Source of the DNA: Gammaproteobacteria bacterium
GTDB taxonomy: Bacteria > Gemmatimonadota > Gemmatimonadetes > Longimicrobiales > Gaopeijiaceae
Length of the DNA: 8,369 nt
Reading direction: 5' to 3'
NCBI GenBank assembly: GCA_024638345.1
Contig: JAHEKL010000066.1
Span: forward strand, 2,958 to 11,326
Shown here: positions 5,717 through 8,369 of the stretch, piece by piece
How positions within the stretch are numbered: position 1 is the stretch's first letter
Layout of the letters: each line of letters begins with the position of its first letter
Position numbers and translations under genes: made by a program
Notes under the pieces: model-generated
The model's input: only the letters and a program-made list of their open reading frames with translations
The model's database searches: none
What the model was told of the DNA's origin: nothing

Positions 5717-5777
5717 TGCGAAATGCAACCAGACAGCGGATATTGTGGCTTGCGAAACGCAAGCTTGCGGGTCGCAG
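5716..5777. promoter_or_regulatory. Operator cluster: three TTGCG-N3-YGCAR palindromes
   Basis: Three 13-base sites share one pattern: TTGCG-AAA-TGCAA (5716-5728), TTGCG-AAA-CGCAA (5750-5762) and TTGCG-GGT-CGCAG (5765-5777). The middle one extends to a perfect 17-base palindrome with seven-base arms (5748-5764). The junction between the last two is itself a 12-base palindrome, CGCAAGCTTGCG (5758-5769). The centres are 34 and 15 bases apart. Their place between divergent HxlR and DinB genes makes them the likely binding sites of the HxlR regulator, for autoregulation and control of DinB. Confidence 0.6.
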
Positions 5778-5823
5778 ATTCGACGTCTCACACATCTTCT
5801 CACCGAACCGCGGAGTGCGAACC

Positions 5824-6336
5824 ATGATCACCGACCGAGCGATTTCGCCGATGCTGGCCGAGCTGGAACAGGAGGCGAATGCGACGGAGCGCATGCTGGA
5901 GCGCGTACCAGACGGCAGTCTCACATGGAAGCCGCACCCGAAGTCCATGTCATTGGGTCAGCTGGCGCTTCACGTCGCGACGGTCGCCGGGAGCGTGGCG
6001 AACTTCCTCGAGATCGAGAAGTTCGATGTGAACGACGCGGACTTCACACCCGCGCAGCCCGAGTCCAAGGACGAGATCATCAGAGGGTTTCAGGAGGCGC
6101 AGGCCAACGCTCGCGCCAAGCTCGAGGCGCTGACGGACGAAGGGGCCGTGGCGCAGTGGAGGCTGGTGAACGGGGAACAGGAGCTCTGGGCGCTTCCGAA
6201 GCTCTCCCTGGCACGCACGCTGATGTTCAATCATCTCTATCATCATCGGGGGCAGCTGGCCGTTTATCTTCGCCTGCTAGATGTTCCTGTTCCCGCCACC
6301 TACGGTCGGTCGGCGGACGAGAGTCAGTTCAACTGA
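5824..6336 (+). CDS. DinB-family four-helix-bundle metalloprotein
   Basis: This is a 170-residue DinB-family protein. The fold is a four-helix bundle with a metal site, here probably His50 (QLALHVA), His137 and His141 (NHLYHHRGQL, the H-x3-H typical of the family). DinB relatives include bacillithiol and mycothiol S-transferases and many stress-induced proteins of unknown reaction, so the exact activity is open. Despite the name, it is not DNA polymerase IV. The start is the ATG at 5824, with GGAG eight bases upstream; the same frame stays open far upstream but there lies antisense to the HxlR gene and shows no family similarity. It diverges from HxlR across the operator cluster. Its stop is 12 bases before the M1 peptidase start, so the two are probably one transcript. 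Confidence 0.88.
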   Translation: MITDRAISPMLAELEQEANATERMLERVPDGSLTWKPHPKSMSLGQLALHVATVAGSVANFLEIEKFDVNDADFTPAQPESKDEIIRGFQEAQANARAKLEALTDEGAVAQWRLVNGEQELWALPKLSLARTLMFNHLYHHRGQLAVYLRLLDVPVPATYGRSADESQFN

Positions 6337-6348
6337 CGGGAGCCTGAG

Positions 6349-8367
6349 ATGTATTGGTCGTCGCGCTCGATCGCATGGGTCCTGGTGCCCGCCTTCCTCG
6401 GGTCATGCGCGACCGGGACGGCCCCCAGCTCTGCGCCGGCCCCTGCGTCTCCCATCGTCTCGGGGGACGTTGGGGTCGGTTTGGGCGCCGCCACTGCCTC
6501 GCGTGGACCAACCGCTCCGAGTCGGGCCTCCTTCGAGACTGCCATTGCGGAGGGTACGCGAACGAGCGCTGGCGTTCCGGGTCCCGACTACTGGAGCCAG
6601 GAAGTCGACTACTCGATCGAGGCGGAGCTGAATCCAGAGACTGCGGTGCTGGAGGGCCGGGAGACGATCACCTATCGGAATCGCTCGCCCGATCCGCTGG
6701 ACCGGGTCATCCTACGTCTGTACCAGAATCTGTTTGCCCCGGGTGCAGAGCGGACCCGGACGGTGCCCGTCACGGGCGGCATGACGGTCGACCGGGTGGA
6801 GGTGGACGGTCGCGTCTTTCCGAGTCGACCCGATCGGCCGACGCGGGGCGCGTATCTGATCGACGGCACGCTGATGGCCGTCTACTTGGAGGAGGCACTT
6901 CGCCCGGGAGGGTCGCTGCAGCTGGAAGTCGAGTGGAGCTTCGAGGTCCCGCCGGCCGGCGCACCCCGGCAGGGTCACATCGAGAACGGACTGTTCAACA
7001 TCGCGCAGTGGTACCCGCAGGTCGCGGTCTATGACGACCTGGAGGGTTGGCACATTTGGCCGTATCTGGGAAACGGCGAGTTCTACCTCGAGTACGGCGA
7101 CTTCGACGTTGCGATCACCGTACCTGAGGGATGGCTCGTGGGTGCGACGGGCGCTCTCCAGAACTCGGGCGAGGTTCTTACGCAGGAGATCGCATCGCGA
7201 GTCGAAAGGGCGATGACCACCGACCAAGTCGTTCGCGTAGTGACCGAGGAGGACCTCGACGCAGGTCGCGCGACGGTCGCGAGCGCCGGGGGCACGCTGA
7301 CCTGGCGGTTTCGCGCAGAGAACGTTCGGGACTTCGCCTTCGCGACTTCGGACCAGTACGTCTGGGATGCCTCGCGTGCCATCACTCCCGACGCGGACGG
7401 GGACGGCGAGGACGAGTTGGTTGGCGTCCATGCGCTCTACCGACCTTCCGTGGACTCCTGGACCGATGCCGCCGAGTACATTCGACATGCCGTCACCTTC
7501 CACGCCGAGCGGTGGCATCCGTATCCCTGGCCGCAGATGACGGGTGCCGAGGGACCGGTCGACGGGATGGAATACCCGATGCTCACCTTCGTATCCGCAT
7601 TCCCCGAGCCCCGTATGGTTTACGAGGTGCTGAACCACGAGATCGGGCACATGTGGTATCCGATGATGGTCGGCTCGAACGAGTCCTCCTACCCATGGAT
7701 GGATGAGGGATTGACCACCTACATCGAGGCCTACGCCACGGCCGACTACTGGGATGACCCCGAGTACTGGCGCAACGACCAGGGAGCGTACCTGATCGTG
7801 GCCGGTCTGGAGGCGGAGACGCCCATCATGCGTCATGCCGACCTTCACGGACCCTACGGCACCTACGGCCAGGCGGCATACTGGAAACCCGCGACGCTGC
7901 TGCGGGCCCTGGAGGGAGTCATCGGGCGCGAGGCCGTCTGGGCCGCTCTACGAGACTACTCGGAGAGTTGGCAATACGGTCACCCGGCTCCCGAGGACTT
8001 TTTCAATCTGGTCGAGGCCACCGCGGCACAGGATCTCGACTGGTTCTGGTACCCGTTCTGGTACGAGACGGCCGCGCTGGATCAGGCGATCACCGGCGTT
8101 CGCATCACCGGCAGTAGCGGCGATCGTGAGGCCGAGATCACGCTGGCGAACCTGGGTGATGCTCTGATGCCGGTGAGCCTCGCACTCCAGTTGTCGGACG
8201 GAACCGCCCTTTCGCAGACGGTGCCGGTTCAGGTCTGGTTTGGAGGCGCTGGACGACACACCGTCGGGGTCGATCTGCCGCCGGGAGCTGAGCTCGAAGC
8301 CGTCGAGATCGATCCCGAAGCTCTCTTTCCCGATGTGAACCGCGAAAACAACGTATGGCAGCCATGA
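6349..8367 (+). CDS. M1-family zinc metallopeptidase, lipoprotein
   Basis: This is a complete 672-residue M1-family (gluzincin) metallopeptidase, expected to remove N-terminal residues from peptides outside the cytoplasm. A signal peptide ends in a lipobox LGSC with Cys20, so it is probably membrane-anchored. A Pro/Ala/Ser-rich linker runs to about residue 75. An N-terminal beta domain follows (DYSIEAELNPETAVLEGRETITY and on). The catalytic region has the substrate-binding motif GMEYP at 406-410, in place of the GAMEN/GGMEN of classic members. The zinc site HEIGH is at 430-434 with Glu453 exactly 18 residues later in WMDEG. A likely transition-state Tyr511 lies in AAYWKPATLL. A beta-rich C-terminal domain starts near 580 and ends DVNRENNVW. 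ATG 6349 is preceded by GGGAG at six bases. It follows the DinB gene by 12 bases and is probably co-transcribed. Confidence 0.93.
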   Translation: MYWSSRSIAWVLVPAFLGSCATGTAPSSAPAPASPIVSGDVGVGLGAATASRGPTAPSRASFETAIAEGTRTSAGVPGPDYWSQEVDYSIEAELNPETAVLEGRETITYRNRSPDPLDRVILRLYQNLFAPGAERTRTVPVTGGMTVDRVEVDGRVFPSRPDRPTRGAYLIDGTLMAVYLEEALRPGGSLQLEVEWSFEVPPAGAPRQGHIENGLFNIAQWYPQVAVYDDLEGWHIWPYLGNGEFYLEYGDFDVAITVPEGWLVGATGALQNSGEVLTQEIASRVERAMTTDQVVRVVTEEDLDAGRATVASAGGTLTWRFRAENVRDFAFATSDQYVWDASRAITPDADGDGEDELVGVHALYRPSVDSWTDAAEYIRHAVTFHAERWHPYPWPQMTGAEGPVDGMEYPMLTFVSAFPEPRMVYEVLNHEIGHMWYPMMVGSNESSYPWMDEGLTTYIEAYATADYWDDPEYWRNDQGAYLIVAGLEAETPIMRHADLHGPYGTYGQAAYWKPATLLRALEGVIGREAVWAALRDYSESWQYGHPAPEDFFNLVEATAAQDLDWFWYPFWYETAALDQAITGVRITGSSGDREAEITLANLGDALMPVSLALQLSDGTALSQTVPVQVWFGGAGRHTVGVDLPPGAELEAVEIDPEALFPDVNRENNVWQP

Positions 8368-8369
8368 AC

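Noticed and set aside
5386..5823. In-frame upstream extension of the DinB gene (open reading back to 5386)
   Set aside because: It lies antisense to the clear HxlR gene and across the operator cluster, shows no family similarity, and a GGAG-preceded ATG at 5824 matches the usual DinB start and length.
6712..7848. Long minus-strand reading frame of 378 codons opposite the M1 peptidase
   Set aside because: The M1 peptidase on the plus strand has all its motifs. The antisense product is rich in Arg, Val, Gly and His without recognisable domains, as expected of a shadow frame in GC-rich coding DNA.
1..8369. CRISPR array, tRNA/rRNA, insertion sequence, toxin-antitoxin or phage module
   Set aside because: No regularly spaced long repeats, no transposase or integrase motifs, no terminal repeats, no cloverleaf-like segments and no small paired toxin-antitoxin genes were seen.

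Overview
The window is a compact, GC-rich stretch of bacterial chromosome with nine protein-coding genes and short intergenic gaps. I found no RNA genes, CRISPR arrays, insertion sequences or phage genes. The gene set points to a Gram-negative bacterium with an outer membrane. It includes a porin of the phosphate-selective O/P type ending in an aromatic residue, two lipoproteins, a DUF4159 secreted protein and a secreted NHL-propeller protein. Gemmatimonadota, Acidobacteriota or a related marine or soil lineage is my best guess. That guess rests on gene content only and is weak.

Layout. Bases 1-549 (+) are the 3' part of a dienelactone hydrolase-family gene, cut by the window edge. It converges on a minus-strand run that reads right to left: porin (4223-3102), NHL/amidating-lyase-like propeller (2892-1840), DUF4159 protein (about 1753-917) and a small DksA/TraR zinc-finger protein (899-573). 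The last two are packed closely, with 17 bases between them, and the others have gaps of about 86 and 209 bases. Diverging from the porin is a LOG/SLOG-type Rossmann nucleotide-binding protein (4348-4929, +). Its 3' end overlaps, convergently, a small lipoprotein (5254-4883, -). The lipoprotein start overlaps the stop of an HxlR-family regulator (5694-5251, -). Diverging from the regulator are a DinB-family protein (5824-6336, +) and, 12 bases later, a complete M1-family metallopeptidase lipoprotein (6349-8367, +).

How the genes may work together. The two divergent regulatory regions are the most informative parts. Between the porin and the LOG-type gene (4224-4347), the porin side has a TATACT -10 box without a recognisable -35. 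It is preceded by GTTACC-type direct repeats spaced 11 and 21 bases apart, an arrangement like promoters activated by PhoB/OmpR-type regulators, and it suits a phosphate-selective-porin-like gene. The porin leader can also fold so that its Shine-Dalgarno sequence is enclosed. Between HxlR and DinB (5695-5823) there are three 13-base palindromic sites of the form TTGCG-N3-YGCAR, likely operators for the HxlR protein. The regulator carries a conserved N-terminal Cys, and DinB-fold proteins include thiol S-transferases, so an electrophile- or thiol-responsive divergon is a reasonable but unproven model.

No clearly new multi-gene system is visible. The genes belong to known families, and the interest lies mainly in the regulatory architecture and a few family-level oddities.
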